A stretch of 64,000 nucleotides of DNA from Ruminococcus flavefaciens (GCA_015067005.1 SVNH01000004.1:62001-126000), one strand, 5' to 3'; numbered from the stretch's first letter, positions 17,166 to 25,731 are shown. Numbers and translations are program-made. Notes: a model not told the origin generated them from the letters alone.

Positions 17166-18152
17166 TTAAAACTTATTAATAATGATATTATACTTATCAA
17201 TATCCGATGAACCCCCTGATCGACTATCAGAAGCGTTCTTCTGCTGTCTGAAGGCGTTCTCACTTTCAGCGACAGCGTCTTTAGTAGTAAGACCTTGTTC
17301 CTGCCAGTTCTGGAGGATCCCGTTTATGTATTCAAATGAAAGCTTGTCTATCGACTCGATAGTTCTCTCATAAGCAAGCCTGAGAAGTTCATCGCTGTAA
17401 CCGTCTTTTCTCCACTGTGTGAGAAATACTGCCTGTTTTGAAGTAGGCTTACGATTCATTTCAAACAGCTTCATTATTTTACCGGTATAATCATGAGAAG
17501 CGGTAAGCTTATCGACCTCTTCCTGAGCAGCTGTCAGGGTATTTATGTCGTTTTCAGCCCACGAGTAGGCGATCTTTTCGATATAGCCGCAATTGGTCTT
17601 TCCTATGCTGATGCAGTAGTATATCAGTGTGACGATGACCTCACGTTTTAGTCCGAGGTAATTGTGCATCCAGATAAGAGAATTCTGCTGAGTGTAGCTG
17701 AGTTTACCGAGAGCAGTTTCTGCGACCTTGAACAGTTCTGCAATGTCGTTTGATCCGCTGATAGTGCGCGAGATCTCGGAAGGTGTCAGGTTCTGGCGCT
17801 GACGTTCCGGAAGCTTATTTGCAGTCTGATCCTGCACATTGTGAGCGACCGGCTTATTGACCGGCTCTTCGATGATAGACATTGAAGCGACCGGTACCTC
17901 TTCACGAGCAGTATTCTGTGGAGTAAGTACATTTACCTGCTGCCAGAAGAGCATAGCATCAGCAGCCTGCTGCGGTGAAACACCGGTATTGAGAGAGATC
18001 TCCTCATCAGAACAATTTTTGCCTGAATATCTCAGAAGGTAAAGCAATACCTTAAGCTGATCGGCAGAAGCAAGCTTCAGAAAATTATCAGCGACAACGC
18101 ATGGAACGCCGAACATTGTACCCCATATGCCGCTGTTAGTTTTGTATTCCAC
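17166..18152 (-). CDS. DnaD-domain replication protein
   Basis: 328 aa with an N-terminal winged-helix region and a C-terminal DnaD/DnaB-like domain: CGYIEKIAYSWAENDINTLTAAQEE is the recognisable segment, broken here only by its own length. A second DnaD_2-like motif near the end reads RKDGYSDELLRLAYE followed by INGILQNWQEQG. I use the GTG at 18152, with GGAGG 7 nt upstream; the longer frame begins in the promoter. It forms a helicase-loading operon with the DnaC-like gene, functionally like Bacillus DnaB/DnaD plus DnaI. Confidence 0.88.
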   Translation of the reverse strand: MEYKTNSGIWGTMFGVPCVVADNFLKLASADQLKVLLYLLRYSGKNCSDEEISLNTGVSPQQAADAMLFWQQVNVLTPQNTAREEVPVASMSIIEEPVNKPVAHNVQDQTANKLPERQRQNLTPSEISRTISGSNDIAELFKVAETALGKLSYTQQNSLIWMHNYLGLKREVIVTLIYYCISIGKTNCGYIEKIAYSWAENDINTLTAAQEEVDKLTASHDYTGKIMKLFEMNRKPTSKQAVFLTQWRKDGYSDELLRLAYERTIESIDKLSFEYINGILQNWQEQGLTTKDAVAESENAFRQQKNASDSRSGGSSDIDKYNIIINKF

Positions 18153-18183
18153 AAAAATACCTCCAAAAAATACTGTAAAAAAC

Positions 18184-18212
18184 ATTATAACATAAAATAA
18201 CAAAAATAGCAA
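18184..18212 (-). promoter_or_regulatory. Promoter of the dnaD-dnaC pair
   Basis: Minus strand: -35 TTGCTA (18212-18207), 17 nt, extended -10 TGT+TATAAT (18189-18184). It closely resembles the promoters at 19711-19739 and 57401-57429 over its whole length. Confidence 0.75.
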
Positions 18213-18346
18213 GATGTGCGGAGAAAAACCTCAATTTTTTAAGCTTATGCAGCGAAAAACAGCGAGGCGCTCCCGCTTATAGCGTATTTTTCGGAAAATG
18301 TCACCATGCAAATATAACAAACAGCGCACAAAACTTCTGGTGATTT

Positions 18347-18778
18347 TTATTCATCAGAGTTGAGTATCCTGACAGCCTCAGCGTATTTCTGTGATAATCT
18401 GGTGCACTGTCCGGGAGTTCCGTCAAGTCTTGTAAGATCCGAATTATGAGCAATGTCAGCCAGTTTGACTTCAAGAGCGATAGGATCACTTCTGACAAAC
18501 CTCAGATAGTCCGCATAATCCTGTCCCGGCTTGTGAGTTAGGAGGCTCACAGCATTTGTGACCTCAGCGGGGAACACTTTTTCGAGATCAGCAAGCGTAA
18601 CGTCTGTGTCCTCGACAACATCGTGCAGAAGTGCCGCACATATGGCGTATTCGCTCGTCATACTTTCAGCAACGTGCATCGGATGAAATATGTAGGGGAC
18701 ACCGCCTTTATCGTATTGTCCATGATGAGCAGAATAGGCGATATTCATTGCCCTTACAGTCAGTGGTGTGTAGATCAT
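18347..18778 (-). CDS. HD-domain (p)ppGpp hydrolase-like protein
   Basis: 143 aa, a single small HD phosphohydrolase domain of the RelA/SpoT-Mesh1 type. Metal-binding segments are visible: HGQYDKGGVPYIFHP, LLHDVVEDTD and VKLADIAHNSD. There is no synthetase, TGS or ACT domain, so it resembles a small alarmone hydrolase; other nucleotide substrates cannot be excluded. Its ATGA overlaps the stop of the epimerase gene, so the two are translationally coupled. Confidence 0.85.
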   Translation of the reverse strand: MIYTPLTVRAMNIAYSAHHGQYDKGGVPYIFHPMHVAESMTSEYAICAALLHDVVEDTDVTLADLEKVFPAEVTNAVSLLTHKPGQDYADYLRFVRSDPIALEVKLADIAHNSDLTRLDGTPGQCTRLSQKYAEAVRILNSDE

Positions 18779-19680
18779 AAGCGGTCGAAATTATTGTCGA
18801 TAAAGTTTATAAGCGGCTTACGGATGATAAGTTCGCGGTTTTTGCACCACCAGTCAAACGATTCCTTCAGACCGATACTCAGCGGCTTCAGATCAGGAAG
18901 TATCGACATCATTCGTGTGACATTAAGTTCGTATTCATAGTCGTAGAACGGAAAGTATGAGCGCTGTGGAATATCAGACTTAATACACCGGATCTCCGGA
19001 GTTTTGCCGGCAGCCGCATAGCATTTGTTCACCCATTCAAGTACATCCACTGAAACAGGCTCGCCAACATTGAATATACGATGTTCAGGTCTGGTTTCGA
19101 TGATCTTCTCCATAAGTCTGCACATATCAGCGATGTGGAAAAACTGCAATTTCATAGAACCGTCTTTGGGCACGTAGAACGGTCTGTTTCCGAGAGCGCA
19201 CTCGAACACAAAAGCTTCGCGGTAAAGGTTATTCATAGGACCATAGAGATACGGCGGACGTATCACATACGCATCACGAACTCTTGCAAAGAGTTCATGT
19301 TCAGCGGCAATTTTATTGAGACCATAAGCTCCCCAGATAGTATTCCTGCCGCATTTAGCGTCCTCACGGAAAGGCTTCGGAAGAGTTTCCGGATAGACAG
19401 CGCTCGAACTGATAAGGATATATGTTCCGAAATTCCCCAAGCTATCAAGCAGGCAGCGGACATCATGTTCGTTGTAAGCAGTTATGTCAAGTACGGCATC
19501 AAAATTGATATTTTTCAACAGGGATGCAGCGTTGTGACGATCCCCTTTGAGGTGTATAACGCCTTCCGACTGTGGTCTGCTTCCGCGGTTGAGTACGTAT
19601 ACACTGTGACCGCGTGAGGCGAAAAATTCAGCTGTGAATCTGCTTGCAAAAACTGTACCGCCTGTAACGAGAATATTCAT
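18775..19680 (-). CDS. NAD-dependent epimerase/dehydratase-like protein
   Basis: A 301-aa extended short-chain dehydrogenase fold. The start at 19680 gives the canonical beginning MNILVTGG and has AGGGGG 7 nt upstream. The dinucleotide-binding GxxGxxG reads GGTVFAS, so the second and third glycines are replaced. The SDR region ISSSAVYPETLPKPF and YGLNKIAAEHE (Tyr-x3-Lys) is intact, and it belongs with the CSP41/mRNA-binding-like branch by N-terminal shape. The substrate is unknown. It is co-transcribed with the HD gene. Confidence 0.83.
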   Translation of the reverse strand: MNILVTGGTVFASRFTAEFFASRGHSVYVLNRGSRPQSEGVIHLKGDRHNAASLLKNINFDAVLDITAYNEHDVRCLLDSLGNFGTYILISSSAVYPETLPKPFREDAKCGRNTIWGAYGLNKIAAEHELFARVRDAYVIRPPYLYGPMNNLYREAFVFECALGNRPFYVPKDGSMKLQFFHIADMCRLMEKIIETRPEHRIFNVGEPVSVDVLEWVNKCYAAAGKTPEIRCIKSDIPQRSYFPFYDYEYELNVTRMMSILPDLKPLSIGLKESFDWWCKNRELIIRKPLINFIDNNFDRL

Positions 19681-19710
19681 ATATGATCCCCCTTTATTCA
19701 TTACAAGAGG

Positions 19711-19739
19711 ATTATACCATAAAATCAAAATAATAGCAA
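19711..19739 (-). promoter_or_regulatory. Promoter of the epimerase-HD pair
   Basis: Minus strand: -35 TTGCTA (19739-19734), 17 nt, extended -10 TGG+TATAAT (19716-19711). Confidence 0.75.
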
Positions 19740-19771
19740 GCTGTACGGCGAAAAAGTGCTGTTACCCGATA

Positions 19772-20455
19772 TTACAGGGGAGTGGTATCATACATTTTTC
19801 TTAGTTTTTCGATAGCCTTTTTCTCGATGCGTGATACATAAGACCGCGAAATATTCATATGTTCCGCGGTCTGACTCTGAGTATGCGGCTTTTTACCGTA
19901 AAGACCGTAGCGGTAGATTATCACATCGAATTCACGCTTATCAAGACATTTATCAAGGAAACGATAAAGCTGACGTGATTTTATCAGTGTATCGACTTGT
20001 TCGTGAATATCAATGCCATCATCTATCAGATCCATGAGAGTAAGTGAATTTCCGTCTTTATCAGTCTCGACAGGTTCGCTTATGTAGACATCTCCTGCGG
20101 ACTTCTTAGCGGCTCTGAACGTCATGAGTATCTCGTTATCTATACACCTGCTTGCATAAGTGGCAAATCTTGCACCTTTAGTGTAATCGAAAGTGCCAAC
20201 AGCTTTGATAAGACCTATCGTGCCTATCGAGATGAGTTCATCCTGATCTGACTGCGAGGATGTGTATTTTTTCACGATATGGGCAACAAGTCTGAGATTG
20301 TGTTCAATAAGTCGGTTTTTAGCTGTCTTATCGCCATTGTACATAAGTCTGAAGCACTCTTCCTCTTCCTTTTTTGAAAGAGGCTTCGGAAAGGCAGCGT
20401 TACATTCAACATGAAGCGCAAAAAAGAAAAGATTCCGGATAAGTTCAAAAAACAT
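19772..20455 (-). CDS. sigK: Sporulation sigma factor SigK, with pro-sequence
   Basis: A 227-aa sigma-70 family factor matching sigma-K: AFPKPLSKKEEE, then LIEHNLRLVAHIVKKY, ELISIGTIGLIKA and the region 4 helix-turn-helix ISRSYVSRIEKKAIEKL. The first 20 or so residues are hydrophobic (FFELIRNLFFFALHV), matching the pro-sequence that is removed during sporulation. The gene is uninterrupted; no skin-like element is inserted. AGGGAGGG lies just before the ATG. Region upstream carries a sigma-E-like promoter. In a spore former it would drive late mother-cell genes; whether this strain sporulates cannot be seen here. Confidence 0.92.
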   Translation of the reverse strand: MFFELIRNLFFFALHVECNAAFPKPLSKKEEEECFRLMYNGDKTAKNRLIEHNLRLVAHIVKKYTSSQSDQDELISIGTIGLIKAVGTFDYTKGARFATYASRCIDNEILMTFRAAKKSAGDVYISEPVETDKDGNSLTLMDLIDDGIDIHEQVDTLIKSRQLYRFLDKCLDKREFDVIIYRYGLYGKKPHTQSQTAEHMNISRSYVSRIEKKAIEKLRKMYDTTPL

Positions 20456-20475
20456 ATTATCCCTCCCTTACAGTT

Positions 20476-20511
20476 ATAGTGCATAGTATGCGGCAGAGCT
20501 TGAACAATATT
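20476..20511 (-). promoter_or_regulatory. Putative sigma-E-type promoter of sigK
   Basis: Minus strand: AATATT (20510-20505 region), 15-nt spacer, CATACTAT (20490-20483). This fits the sigma-E pattern kmATATT-N14/15-CATACAnT with one mismatch in the -10. The predicted RNA start is about 20 nt before the ATG. The 16-mer at 20476-20491 recurs at 272-287. Confidence 0.6.
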
Positions 20512-20577
20512 ATTGTGAAATGAATTATATAAAACAGCCTGCCAGAATAAATAAAATAAAAAAACAATAGAAGTATA

Positions 20578-20606
20578 TTGACGTTCTGCAATAAATATTA
20601 TATAAT
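20578..20606 (+). promoter_or_regulatory. Promoter of the rpe gene cluster
   Basis: -35 TTGACG (20578-20583), 17 nt, -10 TATAAT (20601-20606). Confidence 0.7.
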
Positions 20607-20676
20607 TAAAGTGTGTGAAATCTCACAGAAAGTAATAACAGTATCGGCTGTTACAACAACCGGAAGAAGTGATAAA

Positions 20677-21336
20677 GTGAAAAATTATGTATCAGCGTCA
20701 GTACTCAGCGCGGATATGCTGAATCTTCAGGACGAGATACGAAAGCTTGAAAGCAGCGGTATCGAAATGCTGCATTTCGACGTTATGGACGGTATATTCG
20801 TAAATAATATCACATTCGGACTGCCTGTTCTTGAAATGGTGAGGAAGTCCACTGATATGACGCTCGATGTACACCTCATGATAACAGATCCGCTGAAATA
20901 TGCCGAAAGATTCGCAAAAGCCGGCGCAGACTACATTTCGTTCCACATCGAGAGCGAGAGCGATACGGCTGAAACTATAAAGGCTATCAGGTCAGGCGGC
21001 GCGAAGCCTGCTCTTGCAATAAAGCCTGCAACACCGGCAGAGGCGGTATATGAGTATCTTGATCAGCTTGATATGGTACTCGTAATGACTGTCGAACCAG
21101 GTTTCGGGGGACAGAGTTTCATTCCCGAAACTACCGAAAAAGTTAGAAAAATAAGGAATAAGGCTGATGAACTCGGTCTTGACATAATGGTAGAGGTAGA
21201 TGGCGGTATCAATGATTCTACATCAGAGATAGTAAAGGAAGCAGGGGCAAACGTCCTCGTTTCCGGAAGTTATCTGTTCAGAGCCGCAGACATGGCGTCA
21301 GCTGCTGCCGGACTAAGGAAAGGTAAGATATGCTGA
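20677..21336 (+). CDS. rpe: Ribulose-phosphate 3-epimerase
   Basis: 219 aa; interconverts ribulose-5-phosphate and xylulose-5-phosphate in the pentose phosphate pathway. TIM-barrel motifs: ASVLSAD at the start, HFDVMDG, DVHLMI, MTVEPGFGGQSFI and EVDGGIN. The GTG at 20677 is chosen because the conserved family N-terminus begins there and GGAAG lies upstream; the longer reading would span the promoter. Its end overlaps the RnfD-like gene by 7 nt. Confidence 0.93.
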   Translation: MKNYVSASVLSADMLNLQDEIRKLESSGIEMLHFDVMDGIFVNNITFGLPVLEMVRKSTDMTLDVHLMITDPLKYAERFAKAGADYISFHIESESDTAETIKAIRSGGAKPALAIKPATPAEAVYEYLDQLDMVLVMTVEPGFGGQSFIPETTEKVRKIRNKADELGLDIMVEVDGGINDSTSEIVKEAGANVLVSGSYLFRAADMASAAAGLRKGKIC

Positions 21337-22316
21337 AAAAGGCGAAAAAAGAGCGCCTTATATGGCTCGATATAATGATAACGCTTTCTGCTCTTGAAGT
21401 AATGGCGTATTTCTATTACGGAGTGAGAGCAGCTGCACTCGGATGCCTGTGCGTGGGTGTTTCACTCATAGCCGAAGTTATCTCGCAGAGAGCAATGGGG
21501 CGCAGGTTCACTGCCGATGATCTGACCTGTACATCTGATGCACTGATAATCTCGCTTATGTTCTCAGCAGCTATGAACTACAAGCTCGCAGTATTTGCCT
21601 GCATTTTTGCAGTTGTGGCAGCCAAGAATATATTCGGCGGCAGACGCAACATGATATTCTCGCCGGCTGCTGCGGCTTATATATTCATACTGACTTCGTG
21701 GAGCAAGGAACTTCTCATGTATCCCGAACCGCATGATCATTTAGGTCTTACAGAAAAGCCGGATGAGCTTGTATATTCAGCTTCACATACATTTAACATC
21801 ACAGGAAAAATGGAGCTTACTGATTTTGAGATACTCATGGGCAATTTCAGCGGTCCGGCAGGCTCGCTCAGTGTGCTTCTGCTCGTTATCTCAGCTGTAA
21901 TGCTGATATTCCGCGGTGACATTTCCGCCGGAGCATTTCTCGGCTCCGTAAGCGGTACTGCTGCACTTGCGTTGATTTCGCCGGTATGTGAATCGCGTGT
22001 AGATTCAGTCGGATATTCGATAGTGTCAAATATGGTGCTGTTTGCTTCGGTATATATCATTGCAGATAAGCGTATAGCACCGCAAAGAAATTTCTACGCA
22101 TTTTTCTACGGATTTTTCATCGCAGCCTGTGCCTATGTAATAGTTCTCACAACTGCTAAGGAAAATGCAATAATCATGGTATCTGTGCTGTTCACGCCAG
22201 TAGCTCTGGGATTAAAAAATCTTGAAAAGCGTATTGATAAAGCGATAGATCAGGAAAAGAACGAAGCTGCTGAACTTCTTGCTGCGAAAGAGCAGAAGGG
22301 AGGCGCTGACATATGA
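21330..22316 (+). CDS. RnfD/NqrB-like membrane protein, divergent
   Basis: A 328-aa polytopic membrane protein of the RnfD/NqrB family: early hydrophobic helices, MIFSPAAAAYIF, and GNFSGPAGSLSVLLLVISAV, the counterpart of the GN.PG..GE.S segment. In true RnfD, FMN is bound covalently to the Thr of a S.AT-type site; the aligned stretch here reads VYSASHTF, with Ser in place of Thr. A charged C-terminal tail (EKRIDKAIDQEKNEAAELLAAK) is added. It overlaps rpe by 7 nt and the next gene by 4 nt. The electron-transport role is doubtful because partner subunits B, C and G are absent nearby. Confidence 0.8.
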   Translation: MLKKAKKERLIWLDIMITLSALEVMAYFYYGVRAAALGCLCVGVSLIAEVISQRAMGRRFTADDLTCTSDALIISLMFSAAMNYKLAVFACIFAVVAAKNIFGGRRNMIFSPAAAAYIFILTSWSKELLMYPEPHDHLGLTEKPDELVYSASHTFNITGKMELTDFEILMGNFSGPAGSLSVLLLVISAVMLIFRGDISAGAFLGSVSGTAALALISPVCESRVDSVGYSIVSNMVLFASVYIIADKRIAPQRNFYAFFYGFFIAACAYVIVLTTAKENAIIMVSVLFTPVALGLKNLEKRIDKAIDQEKNEAAELLAAKEQKGGADI

Positions 22317-22948
22317 ATGAAAACAAAAGATCTGTATTCGCGGGAATACTCGGTGATAATGCAGTCCTCTCCGGACTTATGGTCATTTCGCCTGTGATAG
22401 TATGCGGAGACCATATTCGCAATGCACTTGTACTCATATACGCCTTCTCGACGATAACTTTTCTGTCGGTAGTTATATCGTCATTTGTACCGCGTAAGCT
22501 TTCGTATGCCGTTAAAATAATGATATACGCCGTGATCTCATCACTTGTATATCTGCCGGTAAGAACTGCTGCGGATACATTTTTTCCGGATTCAGTAGAC
22601 AGGATAGGAATATATTTTCCGCTGCTTGCTGTAAACTCGTTTATCGTATTCCAGAGTGAGGTAAAGTTTTTCCGTATGCCGCGCGGAAAAATGACTTTAT
22701 CACTTATATTCTATATCATCGGATTCGATGCGGTCATGCTTATCACAGCCTTTATCCGCGAACTCTTCGCTTACGGTACTATAAACAGCAAAATGGCGGA
22801 TGTCGATACTCTTATAAGCGGTCTCGGCGAGCCTTTCGGCGGCTTTATCTTCCTCGGACTTATGTGCGGAGTTTACCGCAAGATACGTTCAATGGCGAGC
22901 CGAAGCAAAAATTCAGCAAGGGGTGAAACTGATGCATCTGGTAAATGA
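22313..22948 (+). CDS. RnfE/NqrD-like membrane protein lacking both cluster cysteines
   Basis: A 211-aa membrane protein aligned with RnfE: DNAVLSGLMVISPVIV corresponds to the family's N-P.....G.CP.LAV, and RIGIYFPLLAVNSFIV to GI.IPL..VNC...G. Both cysteines that bind the membrane-embedded iron-sulfur cluster in Rnf/Nqr are serine here. FIRELFAYGTI is retained. The C-terminus ends in a basic, soluble tail. GGGAGG precedes the ATG, which overlaps the previous stop as ATGA. Confidence 0.8.
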   Translation: MNENKRSVFAGILGDNAVLSGLMVISPVIVCGDHIRNALVLIYAFSTITFLSVVISSFVPRKLSYAVKIMIYAVISSLVYLPVRTAADTFFPDSVDRIGIYFPLLAVNSFIVFQSEVKFFRMPRGKMTLSLIFYIIGFDAVMLITAFIRELFAYGTINSKMADVDTLISGLGEPFGGFIFLGLMCGVYRKIRSMASRSKNSARGETDASGK

Positions 22949-23504
22949 TCTGATCGTTTTTCTTGCTGCAAATCTGATACTTAGTCAGGCACTCGGCATA
23001 AGTACAATGTTCATAGCTGCCGGAAGCCGCAGGAATCTTGTAGGAACAGCCTGCTGCATAATGGTATTCACAACAGTCGGAACAATGGCAGCTTACCTTA
23101 TAGACAGTGCGCTTCCAAGCAGACTCTCTGATCTGAGACTTTTATTCTATACTCTTGCGATCGGTGTTATGTACATCGGTTCGCTTGGTGCAGTTTACAG
23201 CATAAAACGTCTTGACTTCGCAGTAATAAGGAAGTATATACACCTTTCAGCATTCAACTGTGCTGTTATGGGAACTCTATTCACTATAAGCAATAAAGCA
23301 CGGTCAGACAGTTCGCTCATGAACTTTGCAGAATACCTGAAATTCGGCTTTGAAGCCGGTTTAGGCTTTATAACCGCAGCTCTTATACTTACGGCTGCAT
23401 ACAGAAAACTCAACTCATCGAAAGTACCGGCATCATTCCGAGGATTTCCCGCAATGCTGGTATATACAGGTATAATTTCGATGGCAGTATACTCTTTAAA
23501 GTGA
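22932..23504 (+). CDS. RnfA/NqrE-like membrane protein, one cluster cysteine lost
   Basis: A 190-aa, six-helix-type protein of the RnfA family. ANLILSQALGISTMF corresponds to NN.VLS.FLGICPF (Cys to Ser), while the second site FNCAVMG keeps its Cys; ASFRGFPAMLV near the end is the family's FqGFP motif. The ATG at 22932 has AGGGG 8 nt upstream; a GTG at 22923 is possible but would overlap that site. Overlaps the RnfE-like gene by 17 nt. Last of the D-E-A trio. Confidence 0.8.
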   Translation: MHLVNDLIVFLAANLILSQALGISTMFIAAGSRRNLVGTACCIMVFTTVGTMAAYLIDSALPSRLSDLRLLFYTLAIGVMYIGSLGAVYSIKRLDFAVIRKYIHLSAFNCAVMGTLFTISNKARSDSSLMNFAEYLKFGFEAGLGFITAALILTAAYRKLNSSKVPASFRGFPAMLVYTGIISMAVYSLK

Positions 23505-23535
23505 TAGTACAAAAGAAATAATACAGGAGACTAAA

Positions 23536-24705
23536 ATGGGACGAAAAACTAAAGGAAGGAAAATCTATAAAACTAAAGAAAAAAATTATTACGGTAAAAC
23601 TCCTCTGGGAAAAGCTTTTTCAGTTGCACTTTCTGTGCTGCTGATAGGTGGTCTTGGCTTCATCGGATACAGCGTTGCTGAACCGATAGTGAACTATACA
23701 AAGAAAAAGGGTGATGATACAGTAAATGTCTCGGATACCTCAGATCCTTCCGAAAAAAAAGGTTCAGGCAGCGAAGATTCCGAAACGGCAGTTTACAAAG
23801 CATATGCTCTTAAAGCTGCTGATCTGAAAAATATTGATGCACTCAATGCCGCTCTCGACAGGATACCTGCTGTTACCGGTATAGAATTTGTAGAAGTTCC
23901 GCTCAAAGTCAGCGGCGGAAACATATACTATAAGAGCGGAGTTCAGCTCGCAAGTGACTGCCATGCTGTTCAGGGAAGCTTAGTTCTGAGCGACATCGTG
24001 ACAGCTATCGACGATGCAGGTTATAAACCTGCCGGACTTGTAAGCGCATTCAATGACAGTCTACTTCCTAAGCTTGATAAGAATACGAGCTACCTCGTAA
24101 AAACAGGCGAGCAGTGGATCGACAATACTCAGGAAGCCGGCGGTAAACCGTGGCTTACTCCCTATTCATCGACTTCTGTCAACTATATCGGCGACATCGT
24201 TACCGAGATCGCTTCTGCCGGATTCAAGAAGATAATCTGCTCGGATATAAGCTATCCGGATTTCAGAAAAGTTGATCTTGAATATCTTCCGGATGAACTT
24301 GCAGACAAGAAGCGCTTTCAGGTGCTTACATCGGCAGCGAATCTTTTCTACGACAGAGCAGTCAACTACGGTTCATCGCTTTCTGTCGAGATCTCAGGAA
24401 CTGATATTCTCAAGGGCAATACCGATCTCATTGATGAGCCTCTTTACCTCAATGTGAAATCGCTCGTTGTCAATATCAACATTGACGAGATCAGCAAAGG
24501 TGTACACACCGACGCTACTGTATATGAATTCACAGGCACAGCGGCTGACAAAACTGCAAAATTTCTCGAACTCACCAAGGATAAACTCAAAGACTACGAC
24601 AAAGCTGTCATCAGACTTACCGGAACCTCTGTCGGGGTTGATGAACTCCTCAAAGCAAAAGAGGTCATTACTGATTACGGCTATGAATCATTCATTATAG
24701 GCTAA
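23536..24705 (+). CDS. Membrane-anchored putative glycoside hydrolase-like protein (DUF4015-type)
   Basis: 389 aa: a basic N-terminus, one membrane span (about 30-50, SVALSVLLIGGLGFIGYSVA), a Ser/Asp/Lys-rich linker to about 85, then an extracellular alpha/beta barrel. The stretch WLTPYSSTSVNYIGDIVTEI followed by AGFKKIICSDISYPDF resembles the DUF4015 'putative glycosyl hydrolase' core (W-D-P-Y ... GFDEI.LDY.RFP), with the usual acidic residues partly replaced. Activity is therefore uncertain. GGAG sits 7 nt before the ATG. Confidence 0.65.
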   Translation: MGRKTKGRKIYKTKEKNYYGKTPLGKAFSVALSVLLIGGLGFIGYSVAEPIVNYTKKKGDDTVNVSDTSDPSEKKGSGSEDSETAVYKAYALKAADLKNIDALNAALDRIPAVTGIEFVEVPLKVSGGNIYYKSGVQLASDCHAVQGSLVLSDIVTAIDDAGYKPAGLVSAFNDSLLPKLDKNTSYLVKTGEQWIDNTQEAGGKPWLTPYSSTSVNYIGDIVTEIASAGFKKIICSDISYPDFRKVDLEYLPDELADKKRFQVLTSAANLFYDRAVNYGSSLSVEISGTDILKGNTDLIDEPLYLNVKSLVVNINIDEISKGVHTDATVYEFTGTAADKTAKFLELTKDKLKDYDKAVIRLTGTSVGVDELLKAKEVITDYGYESFIIG

Positions 24706-24739
24706 AACTCCCGATAAATCGGAGAATGGAGAATTAAAG

Positions 24740-25699
24740 ATGTCCGAAAATTTCAAAGTGTCACTCCAGAAAGTGATCGACGAATTCAAGCTTGAAGTAA
24801 TATACATCCACAAAGACGCAAAAGACCTTATGATAGATGAGAACGATGTCAACAGACCAGGTCTTCAGCTCATGGGATTCTATGAGTATTTCAACCCGGA
24901 ACGCATACAGATAATCGGAAAAATGGAGTTCGCTTACCTCTCGACCATCGACGAGAAAACACGCCGTGAGAGACTTCAGCTTCTCTTCTCACAGCGTATC
25001 CCTGCACTGATAATCACAAGGGAACTGCCATATTTTGCCGAAATGCTCGAACTTGCAAAGGAATATGAGGTGCCGCTCCTCAGAAGCAAGGAAAGCACAT
25101 CTAATTTCATGTCAGGACTTATAGCGTTCCTTAACCTCACACTCGCTCCGCGTATCACACGTCATGGCGTACTCATCGAGATCTACGGCGAAGGTGTATT
25201 CATAACCGGTGAAAGCGGCGTAGGTAAAAGTGAAACAGCTATCGAGCTTGTAAAGCGCGGCCACAGACTTGTTGCCGATGATGCTGTTGAGATCAGAAAA
25301 GTATCGAATATAAGTCTTGTCGGAAGCTCTCCTGATAATATCCGCCACTTCCTTGAACTCCGCGGTATCGGTATCATCAATGCACGCCGTCTGTTCGGTA
25401 TCGGTGCTGTAAAAATGACCGAGAAGCTTGATCTCGTAGTTGAGCTCGAACAGTGGAATTCCGAGAAGGTCTATGACAGAATGGGCGTTGATACTGAGTT
25501 CGTATCACTTCTCGGCGTAAAGGTACCCTCACTCACTATCCCTGTAAAACCGGGACGTAACCTTGCCGTTATCCTCGAAGTTGCAGCTATGAACAACAGA
25601 CAGAAGAAAATGGGCTATAATGCTGCTCAGGAACTCCTTAACCGACTTGGCATGGAATCCGATTCAAAGGAGATCGTGCGCGACTACGAGGCATTCTGA
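24740..25699 (+). CDS. hprK: HPr kinase/phosphorylase
   Basis: 319 aa. It phosphorylates and dephosphorylates Ser46 of HPr, the central switch of carbon catabolite control in Firmicutes. Walker A is GESGVGKSE, followed by HRLVADDAVEI and the signature LELRGIGIINARRLFG, with NNRQKKMGYNAA at the end. The N-terminal DRTGG-like half is normal. GGAG is 8 nt before the ATG. It lies in a long plus-strand cluster with murB, rapZ and whiA. Confidence 0.96.
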   Translation: MSENFKVSLQKVIDEFKLEVIYIHKDAKDLMIDENDVNRPGLQLMGFYEYFNPERIQIIGKMEFAYLSTIDEKTRRERLQLLFSQRIPALIITRELPYFAEMLELAKEYEVPLLRSKESTSNFMSGLIAFLNLTLAPRITRHGVLIEIYGEGVFITGESGVGKSETAIELVKRGHRLVADDAVEIRKVSNISLVGSSPDNIRHFLELRGIGIINARRLFGIGAVKMTEKLDLVVELEQWNSEKVYDRMGVDTEFVSLLGVKVPSLTIPVKPGRNLAVILEVAAMNNRQKKMGYNAAQELLNRLGMESDSKEIVRDYEAF

Positions 25700-25731
25700 G
25701 ATACATAATTCATTCTGACTGGAGGGAGAAT

